37,609 nt of DNA, taken from assembly GCA_022450155.1 (NCBI GenBank), contig JAKUQR010000028.1:1-37609 (forward strand), in the 5' to 3' direction. A model generated the notes under the pieces. That model did no database searches. It saw only the letters and a program-made list of their open reading frames with translations, and was not told where the DNA came from. How positions within the stretch are numbered: position 1 is the first letter of the stretch; every line of letters starts with the position of its first letter. This document shows positions 1-7,864 of this stretch, piece after piece. The position numbers and the translations under genes were made by a program. Origin of the DNA: Gammaproteobacteria bacterium. Lineage in GTDB: Bacteria; Pseudomonadota; Gammaproteobacteria; Arenicellales; UBA868.

Positions 1-478
1 CAAGAAAAGTTCCCGCCGTCAGCACCACGGACCGGGCGTCAACAGTCAGTCCACTCTGCGTAACGATACCGGTTACGCAATCGTTCTCGATAACCAGACC
101 GTCCACGGCCTGTTGAAAAAGGCTCAGGTTCGGCTGGTTTTCAACACGCTGACGAATCGCCTGTCTGTACAGCACCCGGTCAGCCTGAGCACGAGTCGCC
201 CGCACCGCCGGACCTTTTCTAGCGTTGAGGATGCGGAACTGTATTCCGGCTCGATCAATTGCCTGTGCCATCGCCCCACCCAAGGCATCGATTTCTTTGA
301 CGATATGGCCCTTGCCAATTCCGCCAATGGCCGGGTTACAGGACATCTGTCCGATGGTCTCTATACTGTGGGTGATCAGCAGCGTTCGGGCGCCCGTCCG
401 CGCGGCGGCGAGCGCCGCTTCGGTACCTGCATGCCCACCGCCGATTACGATGACATCAAACTGGTCTGGGTATTTCAT
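1..478 (-). CDS. mnmG: tRNA uridine-5-carboxymethylaminomethyl modification enzyme MnmG (5' part)
   Basis: MnmG (GidA) is the FAD-binding partner of MnmE. Together they install the cmnm5/nm5 group on U34 of several tRNAs in the cytoplasm. I read the minus strand from the ATG at 478: the protein starts [20 protein letters not shown], which is the family's N-terminal dinucleotide-binding fold with GGGHAG. It continues with the highly conserved [12 protein letters not shown] segment around residues 47-58 and [14 protein letters not shown] near residue 90. The first 159 codons are present; the gene runs off the left edge. Only 16 bases separate its start from the stop of the upstream coiled-coil gene, so the two may be co-transcribed. 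In most Gammaproteobacteria mnmG lies next to mnmE; here about 9 kb of other genes separates them. Identity is secure. Confidence 0.96.
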   Translation of the reverse strand, partial: MKYPDQFDVIVIGGGHAGTEAALAAARTGARTLLITHSIETIGQMSCNPAIGGIGKGHIVKEIDALGGAMAQAIDRAGIQFRILNARKGPAVRATRAQADRVLYRQAIRQRVENQPNLSLFQQAVDGLVIENDCVTGIVTQSGLTVDARSVVLTAGTFL

Positions 479-494
479 TTGCCAGCATGCCTGC

Positions 495-3400
495 CTAGTT
501 CTTGCTCCAATAATAGTCGTAGCGACTGTGAATCTGACTGGTAAACGATACCGCCTCAGCATGGGATAGGCTGGTATCGTCAGGAAACCAGACGGCGGTA
601 TAGAGTTTTGTGCCGTGCTGTTCTTTCAAGGTTTTCAATTGCACATGCAATTGTGCCCTCGACAGCTCAACGTATCCGTCCCCACCCGGCAACTTGAGAG
701 CATAGTGGTGGCCAGTTTCATCCTTCCAGTACTGTATGCGAACCACATAGCGGCCCACCTTGCTTCGCGCCGGTTTGATCAGCCGATTGTACTCGTACTC
801 AAGTTCCGTATTGCGGGCTTTCAGGATCTCAAGTGCTTCAAGATCTTCTTTTAGCAAATCCCGTTCCTGCTTGAACGCCGCTACCTCGTCCGCATGTTTG
901 GCGCGCAGGGTCTCCAATTCTACTTTGGTCAGCTTGTACTGTTCGCCCACCGCTTCGAGCTGGCCCGTCAACGAGGCTTTTTCTTCGGACAACGATGTGG
1001 CCCGCGCCTCAAGTGACTGCTTGTCCTGTGTCAACCTTTGGTTTGCTGCCTCAAGCTGTTCGCGTGCTTGCGCAACCACAGCCATTTCCTGTTGCAGTGT
1101 CTGCTTCAGGGTGGCCAGTTCCGCCAGCCGACGCGCCAGGGAACGCTTCTCTTCGGAAAGACGGGCAGCATCCTCTTTATACTTTCTCTGGGCCGAAGCC
1201 AGTTGGTCTTTCAGTGTCTCCAGCCGTGCTACCTGCGCGCGCAACACAGAGTTCTTCTCGAACAGCTCGTCACGTTTCTGCGCTAACTCCGCATTCTCAT
1301 CAGTTTCAAGCAATAGCTTGAGCTGTAAATCTCGTCTAAATTGTTCAGCAACGCTCAGCTTGTCAATCAGGGTGAGGGTGTCCTGCTCCGCCTCTTGTCG
1401 ACCTGCCTCGTCCTGTGCTTTTGCCTGCGTTAACTCAGCGTAAGCATCTCGCAGGGACTGGATTTCGTTTCTCAGCTTGACGATCTCACTCCGCTGGTTA
1501 CTGCGCGCATCCTCGAGTGTTGTGATCTTTCCGGTCGCTTCCTGGTGCTCGGTCTGCAGCCGGTCATATTCGTGCTGCAGGGACTGGATTTTGTTGCTCA
1601 GCTTCACGATCTCGATCTGTAAGTCGCTGCGAGCAGACTGAAGCGAAGTGGTCTCGCTTGAGGCCTCCTCGTAGGCTGATCTCAGCTGATCATGCTCGTG
1701 CTGCAGTGCGCGCTTCAGCTCGCCCAATACCGCAAGTTCTGTGCGCAGGGTAGTATTACGCTCAGCAAGTCCCGCTTTGTCTTTCTGCAACGCCGACAGT
1801 GAAGCAGTCAGGCGTTTGATCTGTTCCTTGAGTTGCTCGCGAACCGCTTCAATATCTAGCAGCCGGCGTCCCTGTCCAACAACGGTTTCGGTCAGCACGG
1901 CTTTTTCTTTGTCGATCTCGGCTTTTTCTCCAGCCAGCGCCTCATACTGCGCCTCAAGGGCTTTTTTGAACGTCACCAGCTCGGCCAGCTCACGGGCAAG
2001 GGAGCGTTTTTCCGCTGATAATGCCGTTCGCTGGGTCGTCAGGCCAGCTTTGTCTTGCGCCAGCTGCTGGCCCGTCGATACTGCTCGGTCTCGTTCTCCG
2101 GAGACCTCGGCAAGGTTCTGTTCCAACACCGCCTTCAGCGCCGTGAGTTCTGCTAACTGGCGCACCAACATAAGCTTGTCTTCGGCGAGTTTCGCGCTCC
2201 GTGCTTCGAGTGATTGGCTATTTTGTTGCAGCTTTTGGTTGGCTGACTCGAGCTGTGTGCGCGCTTCGGTCGCTATACCTAAATCCTGTTGTAGCGTTTG
2301 TTTCAGGGCAGCCAGTTCGGCCAGCTTTCGCACCAGTGACAGGTTTTCTTCAGACAACACCGTAGTCTGCGTCTGCAGGGTCTGTTTGCCCTGTTGTAAC
2401 GTGGCCTTTTCGGCCTCAACAAACTTGTATTCACCAAGCAGTTCGGTGATCTGGTTCTCCAGTTTCGCACGCACCGACACCAGTGCTTGGTGTTTTTCCG
2501 TCATGGACAGCAAATCAACCTTCAGGCTGTCCCGTTCCTGACCGATTTGACCCTTGTCTTCAAGCAACGTCAGGCGAACCTGCTCTAGCGCCGCGACATC
2601 CCGCAGCAGCACATCAATCCGCGACTGGCGATCGACTCCAGTCGCCAGTGCTTGCTCGCGTTCGTTTTCAGTCTCGCCCAGCTGCAACTGTAGGGTAGCG
2701 ACTTCACTGCCCAGTGCCGCAATTCTCGATTCAAGCGTTGCTTTTTTCTCCGATAGAACCATCTTGTCCAAGGTTAGCTGATCGCGTGACAATCTGACTG
2801 TATCCAGTTCCTTGGTGAGCCCCTGAACTGTTTCTTTCAGGCCGGTTTTTTCACCCTGCAGGCGCCCGCGGTCGCCGAGCAGTCCCGCGATCTGGCTTTC
2901 AAGCTGAAGACGCAGTTCAATCAAGGCGTTGTGTTTTTCATCCAGAGACATAAGCTCACCGGACAATTGATCTCTTGTTTCAATCAGGTTGCGCTTGTCA
3001 CCTGCCAGGCTGTCGCGGACCTGTTCGAGTGCCGAGACATCTCGTAGTAGCTCGTCTATTCGCGACTGCCGCTCGGCGGAGGTGCCCTGAACCTGATCGC
3101 GCTCTATGCTCGTTGCAGACAGCTGCTGTTCAAGACCTGAGATTTCATTGCCAAGTGCGACTATTCTCGATTCCAGTGTTCCCTGTACGCCCTGCAACGA
3201 AGACTTATCCAAAACCAGTTGATCGCGGGCCGCGGAAACGGTTGTGTTCCGTTCGATTAATTCCGCTTTCTCGTCCGATAGTGCTGTCCGTTCACCGATC
3301 AACGCCGCGACTTCGTTTTCAAGCTCCAGTCGCAGCGCCTCCAGTGACTGATGCTTCTGCGCGAGAGATAGCAGTTCGCCTTCCAGGTTATCCCGTTCAC

Positions 3401-3818
3401 CAGTCAGTTGCCCTCGCTCGTCGGTCAAGTTGTCGCGGACCTGTTCTAGCGCCGCGACATCTCGCAGTAGATCGTCTATTCGCGACTGCCGCTTCTCCGA
3501 CACCGCTTCCGCCCGCTCGTGCCTGGCCTCGGTCTCACCGAGCTTGAGGTGCAACGCGGCGACCTCGTCACCAAGGGAGGATGTCTTGAGCTCGAGTGCC
3601 GTGCGTTCGGTCGTGACCTGCTGCTCGTATGCCATCGTGGCTCTCAACTGTCGAACCAACTCCATGTTTCGGATCAGGATGACCACCAGCGCAAGCAGAA
3701 ATATCATGACGATAACGGTCATGACATCGGTAAACGACGGCCAGACGCTGTCCTCGTTGGTGGCTAGCTGACCTGATGGCGAGACCCTAAGGTCTACAAA
3801 CCCCTCGGTACGAATCAT
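495..3818 (-). CDS. Membrane-anchored giant coiled-coil protein with MotB/ExbD-like N-terminal helix
   Basis: I do not recognise a named family for the full 1107-residue protein. Residues 1-30 are short and acidic. Residues about 28-49 form one transmembrane helix beginning [13 protein letters not shown], whose Asp31 matches the proton-binding aspartate of MotB/ExbD/TolR-type stator subunits. Residues about 52-1015 are almost continuous heptad coiled coil rich in E, Q, L, R and K with no proline or glycine breaks of note. About 87 residues form a compact C-terminal domain (from [16 protein letters not shown] near 1021). No OmpA-like peptidoglycan-binding motif is visible. Three long repeats begin with RQSRID at residues 110, 250 and 397. 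The start overlaps the stop of the MotA-like gene by four bases (ATGA), which implies translational coupling. The likely role is the second subunit of an ion-driven motor or channel; substrate and partner are unknown. Confidence 0.85.
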   Translation of the reverse strand: MIRTEGFVDLRVSPSGQLATNEDSVWPSFTDVMTVIVMIFLLALVVILIRNMELVRQLRATMAYEQQVTTERTALELKTSSLGDEVAALHLKLGETEARHERAEAVSEKRQSRIDDLLRDVAALEQVRDNLTDERGQLTGERDNLEGELLSLAQKHQSLEALRLELENEVAALIGERTALSDEKAELIERNTTVSAARDQLVLDKSSLQGVQGTLESRIVALGNEISGLEQQLSATSIERDQVQGTSAERQSRIDELLRDVSALEQVRDSLAGDKRNLIETRDQLSGELMSLDEKHNALIELRLQLESQIAGLLGDRGRLQGEKTGLKETVQGLTKELDTVRLSRDQLTLDKMVLSEKKATLESRIAALGSEVATLQLQLGETENEREQALATGVDRQSRIDVLLRDVAALEQVRLTLLEDKGQIGQERDSLKVDLLSMTEKHQALVSVRAKLENQITELLGEYKFVEAEKATLQQGKQTLQTQTTVLSEENLSLVRKLAELAALKQTLQQDLGIATEARTQLESANQKLQQNSQSLEARSAKLAEDKLMLVRQLAELTALKAVLEQNLAEVSGERDRAVSTGQQLAQDKAGLTTQRTALSAEKRSLARELAELVTFKKALEAQYEALAGEKAEIDKEKAVLTETVVGQGRRLLDIEAVREQLKEQIKRLTASLSALQKDKAGLAERNTTLRTELAVLGELKRALQHEHDQLRSAYEEASSETTSLQSARSDLQIEIVKLSNKIQSLQHEYDRLQTEHQEATGKITTLEDARSNQRSEIVKLRNEIQSLRDAYAELTQAKAQDEAGRQEAEQDTLTLIDKLSVAEQFRRDLQLKLLLETDENAELAQKRDELFEKNSVLRAQVARLETLKDQLASAQRKYKEDAARLSEEKRSLARRLAELATLKQTLQQEMAVVAQAREQLEAANQRLTQDKQSLEARATSLSEEKASLTGQLEAVGEQYKLTKVELETLRAKHADEVAAFKQERDLLKEDLEALEILKARNTELEYEYNRLIKPARSKVGRYVVRIQYWKDETGHHYALKLPGGDGYVELSRAQLHVQLKTLKEQHGTKLYTAVWFPDDTSLSHAEAVSFTSQIHSRYDYYWSKN

Positions 3819-4744
3819 CGCCGCGGGGTTTTGAGCCGGAACCCTTCTCTGAGGAGCTCGATCATCTGCTCCAGTGCGCCACTGTTGCGCTGCATCTCGT
3901 CGCGATAGCTGGAGAGGAGTTCCTTTAGCTCATCAGCCACCTCGGCGTACTGTGCCTGAGAGGCATCGAGCCTTTTTACCAGTGCGGCAGCAGCCCGAAT
4001 AATGTCAGAGAAATCCTCTATGACTGTCTCCGTGGTGACCTGAAATCGAGGCAGCAAGACGGTCGCTGTGGCCTCTTCAACTCGACTGATCACGTGCGTC
4101 TGCACGTCTGTCAGGCGAAGGTAAAAATAACCGAAAAATAAATAAGCCAAAATGGCTGTCATGGTCGTGGATAAGGCAGCCGACATACCGTGGATAACCA
4201 TCCCCAAGCCGCCGATCTCGGTCGCCGTGGCCACCATGTTAGAGGCACCGAAAAGTGCAACGGACAGCGAAACAATGGTGCCAAACACACCGGTCAAAAT
4301 GAGAACGTTCTGAACAAACCTAGGAAAACTGTTACGACTGGATTCATCAGCCACAAGGGTAGCCGCCAAAGCATTATGGTTGACCGACGATCGGCGATCG
4401 TGGAGGTCGCGCAGCGTGCGATAACGCCTCAGAATGATGGTGCCTTCCGCCACACCTCTCTCTGGATCCGTGCCACTGTCCATATTGTCCAGAAACTGTC
4501 CCATCGCCTGTTCTTCAAGGCTGTAGCTGATAAAAAGCCGTACCAGTTGATACATCCCGGACAAAAATAGCAGAACGATACCGCCGTTGATGAACAAGCC
4601 AACCTGGGTCAGTTGATTCCTCAGATAGACCTCCGACAGAAACTCCCGCTGCCACAGGACTACCGACAGACAGATTACAGCAAGCACTGCAAGCTGAATC
4701 AGGATCGGCTTGATATAGCTGGTTTGACGCATGAACACGGGCAT
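3815..4744 (-). CDS. MotA/TolQ/ExbB-type ion-channel protein
   Basis: The 309-residue protein (from the ATG at 4744; an in-frame TTG at 4789 and an ATG at 4732 are alternatives, none with a clear ribosome site) has four predicted membrane helices at about 12-31, 48-73, 145-167 and 178-208. A cytoplasmic loop lies between helices 2 and 3, and a long amphipathic C-terminal helix runs from 217 to 302. Helix 3 carries GVFGTIVSLSVALFG and helix 4 GGLGMVIHGMSAALSTTMTA, matching the GLLGTV...ALxTT pattern of the MotA/TolQ/ExbB channel core. These families use a proton or sodium gradient to drive movement of a partner. The partner here is evidently the downstream coiled-coil protein with its Asp-bearing helix, since the genes overlap by four bases. 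There is no flagellar, TonB or Tol-Pal gene nearby, so it is probably a separate stator type. Family assignment is good; function is inferred. Confidence 0.82.
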   Translation of the reverse strand: MPVFMRQTSYIKPILIQLAVLAVICLSVVLWQREFLSEVYLRNQLTQVGLFINGGIVLLFLSGMYQLVRLFISYSLEEQAMGQFLDNMDSGTDPERGVAEGTIILRRYRTLRDLHDRRSSVNHNALAATLVADESSRNSFPRFVQNVLILTGVFGTIVSLSVALFGASNMVATATEIGGLGMVIHGMSAALSTTMTAILAYLFFGYFYLRLTDVQTHVISRVEEATATVLLPRFQVTTETVIEDFSDIIRAAAALVKRLDASQAQYAEVADELKELLSSYRDEMQRNSGALEQMIELLREGFRLKTPRR

Positions 4745-4965
4745 TATGGGCTGTCGGTCATTGTGAAATCGCCCTCGACCAGGCGACAATACGTTAGTCC
4801 AGATTATCCCATGATTTCCAGCTCAACTTCATGACAAATTGTGTCTTTGTCCAGGTTTTCTACCCCCGTTGTGGCCGCCTGTTTGAGCCCAGGCAAGGCG
4901 GGCTACCCAGGTATCGCTTGTGAGTCCGCAGGTGATCTATTATACTATGTAGTAGTACTAACAAT

Positions 4966-5208
4966 TTGGGAGTGCCGTTCTTGCCAGCGCCTCGGAAGCC
5001 CCCCCCATCCTGGTGGTTGCTGGGATACCTTGCCCAATATCAACCTCAAGCACTGCTGACAACACTGGAAAAAGCGGGCCTACCCGCCGATCGCGTTTAT
5101 CAGGTGGCTGCAGAAACAGCCCAAAACCTACCCAGTCAGGACTATCGTCGCCTGTCTAAGACCTGGGCCGTGCGTCGGTTACGCTACCGCAAAGTACCAC
5201 AGATCTAG
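4966..5208 (+). CDS. Possible small hypothetical protein
   Basis: This open frame of 80 codons starts at TTG 4966, with GTG 4972 as an alternative. It lies in the 525-bp gap between the divergent MotA-like gene and the convergent ureohydrolase gene. The product would be a basic helical protein with a tail rich in Arg (RRLSKTWAVRRLRYRK) and a segment LEKAGLPADRVYQVAAETAQ that reads like real protein rather than a shadow frame. There is no good ribosome-binding site and I recognise no family. The rest of the gap (4745-4965 and 5209-5269) shows nothing I can support. It could be a remnant or a chance frame. Confidence 0.35.
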   Translation: MGVPFLPAPRKPPPSWWLLGYLAQYQPQALLTTLEKAGLPADRVYQVAAETAQNLPSQDYRRLSKTWAVRRLRYRKVPQI

Positions 5209-5269
5209 CGGGAAAATACGGATTGTATTAGTTAGTAGTACATTCATTAGGATTGATGGAGGGAACAGT

Positions 5270-6271
5270 TCAACCCGATCTGCTTTCTGAGACCCGGATT
5301 GCCAGAATACACAGCATTTCGAATAAGATGGTGGCGGCGTGCAAGGCAGTGTTGCCTGATGGGTCGAGGGGGGGAGAGACTTCGACGACATCGCCACCGA
5401 TAAAATCCAGTCCTGTGAGTTCGCGAATCAGACGTTGTGCTTCGCGCATGGTGATGCCGCCGGCCTCGGGTGTGCCGGTGCCGGGCGCATAGACCGGATC
5501 CAAACCGTCGACGTCGAAGGTCAGATACGCCGGCCCGTTACCCACCACGCGTTTGGCTTCCCGGGCTACCGCCTGCCAGCCCAGATCTTCGAATTCTTCG
5601 ATGGTAATCACCCGCATCCCGCTGTCCCGCGAGTAGTCGAGGCCATCGGCGAAGTTCTGGCCACCGCGAATCCCGATCTGTACGGTTCTCCGGGGATCGA
5701 TCAACCCCTCTTCTGTCGCCAGACGAAACGGTGCGCCATGATGAAATTTTGACCCGGAAATCGCCGGCCAGGTATCAGTGTGGGCATCAATATGGACCAG
5801 CCCCAGCGGTTGATCGTAGCCGGGCGCCAGTGCTTTTAGAATCGGGTAGGTGACTGAATGATCGCCCCCAACGGCCAGAGGGCGGACCCCCGTTTTAGCA
5901 ATGGCCAGAAAATACCGTTCGATATCGTTGATGGCCTGGTCCAGGTTGAATAAGTCATTAAAGCGGACGTCACCCAGGTCTGCTACGCGGGCCCGGTCAT
6001 ACGGCCGCTCCCCCGTTGCGACATTGATCGCGCGCATCAGGGTTGACTCATTTCGCACTTCCCGGGGGCCATAACGCGCCCCGGTTCGGCAGGTCAAGCC
6101 ACCGTCGTAGGGTATTCCGATGATCCCGATATCCACCCCATCGAGCGATTCGACGAGCGGCGTACGCATAAAGGTCGCCACTTCAGTAAAGCGAGGCGCC
6201 TGCATGGGCTCATAGGGCTCGCCGGTAATATCGGTTCGCTGGTAAAAATCTTTTTGCTCTGTGTTTGACAT
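5270..6271 (-). CDS. speB: Agmatinase-family ureohydrolase
   Basis: Ureohydrolases of this family use a binuclear manganese centre to release urea from a guanidino compound: agmatine, guanidinobutyrate, guanidinopropionate or similar. The metal-binding motifs are all present in the 333-residue protein: GGDHS at 135-139, DAHTD at 162-166 and TFDVDGLDP at 251-259, giving ligands His138, Asp162, His164, Asp166, Asp253 and Asp255. I chose the ATG at 6271 because a CAGGAG ribosome site sits about seven bases upstream; an in-frame TTG at 6277 is less likely. No arginine decarboxylase, transporter or polyamine gene is adjacent, so the substrate cannot be fixed; agmatinase is the usual name, and a guanidinobutyrase or another guanidino hydrolase is equally possible. 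It is transcribed toward the MotA-like operon. Confidence 0.88.
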   Translation of the reverse strand: MSNTEQKDFYQRTDITGEPYEPMQAPRFTEVATFMRTPLVESLDGVDIGIIGIPYDGGLTCRTGARYGPREVRNESTLMRAINVATGERPYDRARVADLGDVRFNDLFNLDQAINDIERYFLAIAKTGVRPLAVGGDHSVTYPILKALAPGYDQPLGLVHIDAHTDTWPAISGSKFHHGAPFRLATEEGLIDPRRTVQIGIRGGQNFADGLDYSRDSGMRVITIEEFEDLGWQAVAREAKRVVGNGPAYLTFDVDGLDPVYAPGTGTPEAGGITMREAQRLIRELTGLDFIGGDVVEVSPPLDPSGNTALHAATILFEMLCILAIRVSESRSG

Positions 6272-6310
6272 CCTCAATCTCCTGGTCGCTGTCCCGTTAT
6301 GCGGGCTTAG

Positions 6311-6507
6311 TCACCGCACGTCCTTGAATTGTGCGCTGTTTCGACCCTTTGTGACACCATCAAGTTCTTCGGCTATCAGGACGGTGTTCTAGCCAATGCC
6401 GGTGGTCACTACGGCGATTGTGCGCAGACCCAGGCTTTAGTCGATAGACTCACCTCAAACAACCTGTGCGCCAGATGGTTTTTCCGCTGAGCACTGACGG
6501 CCCATAA
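6311..6507 (+). pseudogene. Possible frameshifted gene remnant upstream of the crotonase gene
   Basis: From the stop at 6308 an open frame runs to a TGA at 6488 and reads like genuine protein (DTIKFFGYQDGVLANAGGHY, then GDCAQTQALVDRLTSNNLCA). Near 6472 the sense appears to continue in another frame as [11 protein letters not shown], ending at TAA 6505-6507, as though one base had been lost. There is no convincing start codon or ribosome site. I do not recognise the parent gene. Together with the RidA-like fragment on the other side of the crotonase gene it suggests that this neighbourhood has been eroded. Confidence 0.3.
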
Positions 6508-6527
6508 GACAAACTCGGAGTAACCCC

Positions 6528-7337
6528 ATGTCTGACCGTTACATTGACTACGACAAACTACTGATCGAACGCCCGGCCGACGGTATCCTGAAGATCACAT
6601 TCAATAAGCCTGAGAGTTTTAACTCGGTGGATTCTCAAACACACTCTCAGCTGACCGAAATATGGCGCGACATCGATGCGGATTCGACCGTGCGCGCGGT
6701 TCTCGTAACCGGGGCAGGAAAGGCGTTCTCTGCGGGCGGTGATTTTGACCTGATCGAGGAAATCATGGACGACCCGCAAACGAGGATGCGAGTCTGGAAG
6801 GAAGCGCGTGACCTGGTTTACAACATTATCAATTGCAACAAAGTCATCGTTTCAGCGATTAACGGCCCGGCGGTTGGCGCGGGTCTGGTGGTGGGCCTGT
6901 TGGCTGACGTATCTATTGCAGGTAAAGCGGCTCGCATTGTGGATGGTCACACGCGTCTAGGGGTGGCCGCCGGAGACGTTGCCTGCATCATTTGGCCCCT
7001 GCTGTGCGGCATGGCCAAATCCAAATACTACCTGCTAACCTGCAGGCCACTGAAAGGCGAGGAGGCTGAACGCATCGGTCTGGTGTCCTTGTGCGTAGAC
7101 GACGACCAGCTACAAGAGACAGCACTGGAGATAGCGACCGAACTGGCGAATGGGGCACAGAGTGCGATCCGCTGGACCAAGTACGCCTTAAACAACTGGC
7201 TTCGGATGGCCGGGCCCACGTTTGATACGTCGACTGCGCTCGAAATGCTTGGCTTCACGGGCACCGAAGTGAAAGAGGGTCTGGCTTCTCTCAAAGAAAA
7301 ACGATCGCCTCAGTTTGCTAAAGATTGTCCGCTGTAA
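6528..7337 (+). CDS. Enoyl-CoA hydratase/isomerase (crotonase) family protein
   Basis: This 269-residue crotonase-fold protein is expected to bind an acyl-CoA thioester in the cytoplasm. The oxyanion-hole segments are visible: [11 protein letters not shown] around residue 65-75 and [20 protein letters not shown] around 109-128. The two glutamates that act in classical enoyl-CoA hydratase are not there. The position equal to rat Glu144 (GGGCELA) reads GAGLVVG, and the PE of the Glu164 region reads HT in [12 protein letters not shown]. The reaction is therefore probably not simple hydration; isomerisation, decarboxylation or C-C bond cleavage are possible. A GGAG ribosome site lies about seven bases before the ATG. 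It is flanked by two gene remnants and has no fatty-acid oxidation partner here. Confidence 0.85.
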   Translation: MSDRYIDYDKLLIERPADGILKITFNKPESFNSVDSQTHSQLTEIWRDIDADSTVRAVLVTGAGKAFSAGGDFDLIEEIMDDPQTRMRVWKEARDLVYNIINCNKVIVSAINGPAVGAGLVVGLLADVSIAGKAARIVDGHTRLGVAAGDVACIIWPLLCGMAKSKYYLLTCRPLKGEEAERIGLVSLCVDDDQLQETALEIATELANGAQSAIRWTKYALNNWLRMAGPTFDTSTALEMLGFTGTEVKEGLASLKEKRSPQFAKDCPL

Positions 7338-7365
7338 CTGCGCTGTACAACCAGTCGAACCCCTG

Positions 7366-7563
7366 GTGTTACCCCGCACGCACATCAATCCTCCAGGTCA
7401 CTGGGTAACCGAACCAAAGCTGCCTTACAGCCAGGCAGTGCGTTGTGGTGAACTGATCTTCACAACCGGGCAGGTTGCATTGGATACAGATCTTACTGTC
7501 ATCGCCGCGACTGATTCACGTGGCCAGATCCGCGCGGCGGTTGATGATCGTTTTAGGGATTAG
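7366..7563 (+). pseudogene. Truncated RidA/YjgF-family gene fragment
   Basis: From a possible GTG at 7366 the frame reads THINPPGHWVTEPKLPYSQA then VRCGELIFTTGQVALDTDL. This resembles the N-terminal part of RidA (YjgF/YER057c) enamine/imine deaminases, whose YSQAV-G--IFTTGQ pattern is distinctive. RidA proteins are about 130 residues; this frame stops after about 65, at TAG 7561, and the sequence then turns AT-rich without any trace of the C-terminal half or its catalytic arginine. It starts shortly after the crotonase stop and has no clear ribosome site. I read it as a 3'-truncated remnant rather than a working gene. Confidence 0.6.
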
Positions 7564-7637
7564 ATATCTACTGGCTTTTTATAGACTATTTGCCGATACA
7601 GAACTTACATTATTTTTATTAAGGCTTTTTTGTATTT

Positions 7638-7669
7638 TTTGTTCCCAAAGCATCTAAGTGGGGAACAAA
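7638..7669. repeat. Inverted repeat in AT-rich intergenic stretch
   Basis: A perfect 9-bp inverted repeat, TTTGTTCCC at 7638-7646 and GGGAACAAA at 7661-7669, is separated by 14 bases. It sits in an AT-rich stretch (about 7565-7680) that begins where the RidA-like fragment breaks off. It could be a terminator-like hairpin for the crotonase transcript, a regulator site, or the edge of a vanished element. Apart from this and the operator candidate at 7801-7830, I see nothing in 7564-7864. Confidence 0.5.
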
Positions 7670-7800
7670 TTTATTGCGAACCTGACGATATATCCCCCGT
7701 CCGTCACGCGATGGCCAAGACAACAACCGTTGCCGTCATTGATCAGCACAAGCTAGTTTGCGACCGGTAGAAGCGGTTGGTGCTATGGCACCTTTGGAAC

Positions 7801-7830
7801 TGGGCAAACTATGTAGAATCAGTTTACCCA
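7801..7830. promoter_or_regulatory. Palindromic candidate operator upstream of hutU
   Basis: TGGGCAAACT at 7801-7810 and AGTTTACCCA at 7821-7830 form a near-perfect inverted repeat (9 of 10 pairs) with a 10-base spacer, ending 34 bases before the hutU start. The position and dyad symmetry fit a dimeric repressor or activator site. The sequence is not one I can assign to HutC or another named regulator, and no regulator gene lies nearby. Confidence 0.45.
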
Positions 7831-7864
7831 ACGAAAATTTTTGGATAAGTCAGGACATAGGACT

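Noticed and set aside
760-2541. Long plus-strand frames rich in Ser, Ala and Arg opposite the coiled-coil gene
   Set aside because: They are antisense shadows produced by the biased codon use of the coiled coil and have no ribosome sites or family features.
495-4789. Zorya (ZorAB) anti-phage system
   Set aside because: The channel and Asp-helix pair recalls ZorA/ZorB, but no ZorC, ZorD, ZorE or other effector gene is present, the long rod is on the wrong subunit, and no peptidoglycan-binding domain is visible.
4949-5245. Weak inverted repeat around the small 4966-5208 frame
   Set aside because: The arms (GTAGTACTAAC and the complement of GTTAGTAGTAC) match at 10 of 11 bases, but they are short and AT-rich, the similarity does not extend, and no transposase is encoded; chance is likely.
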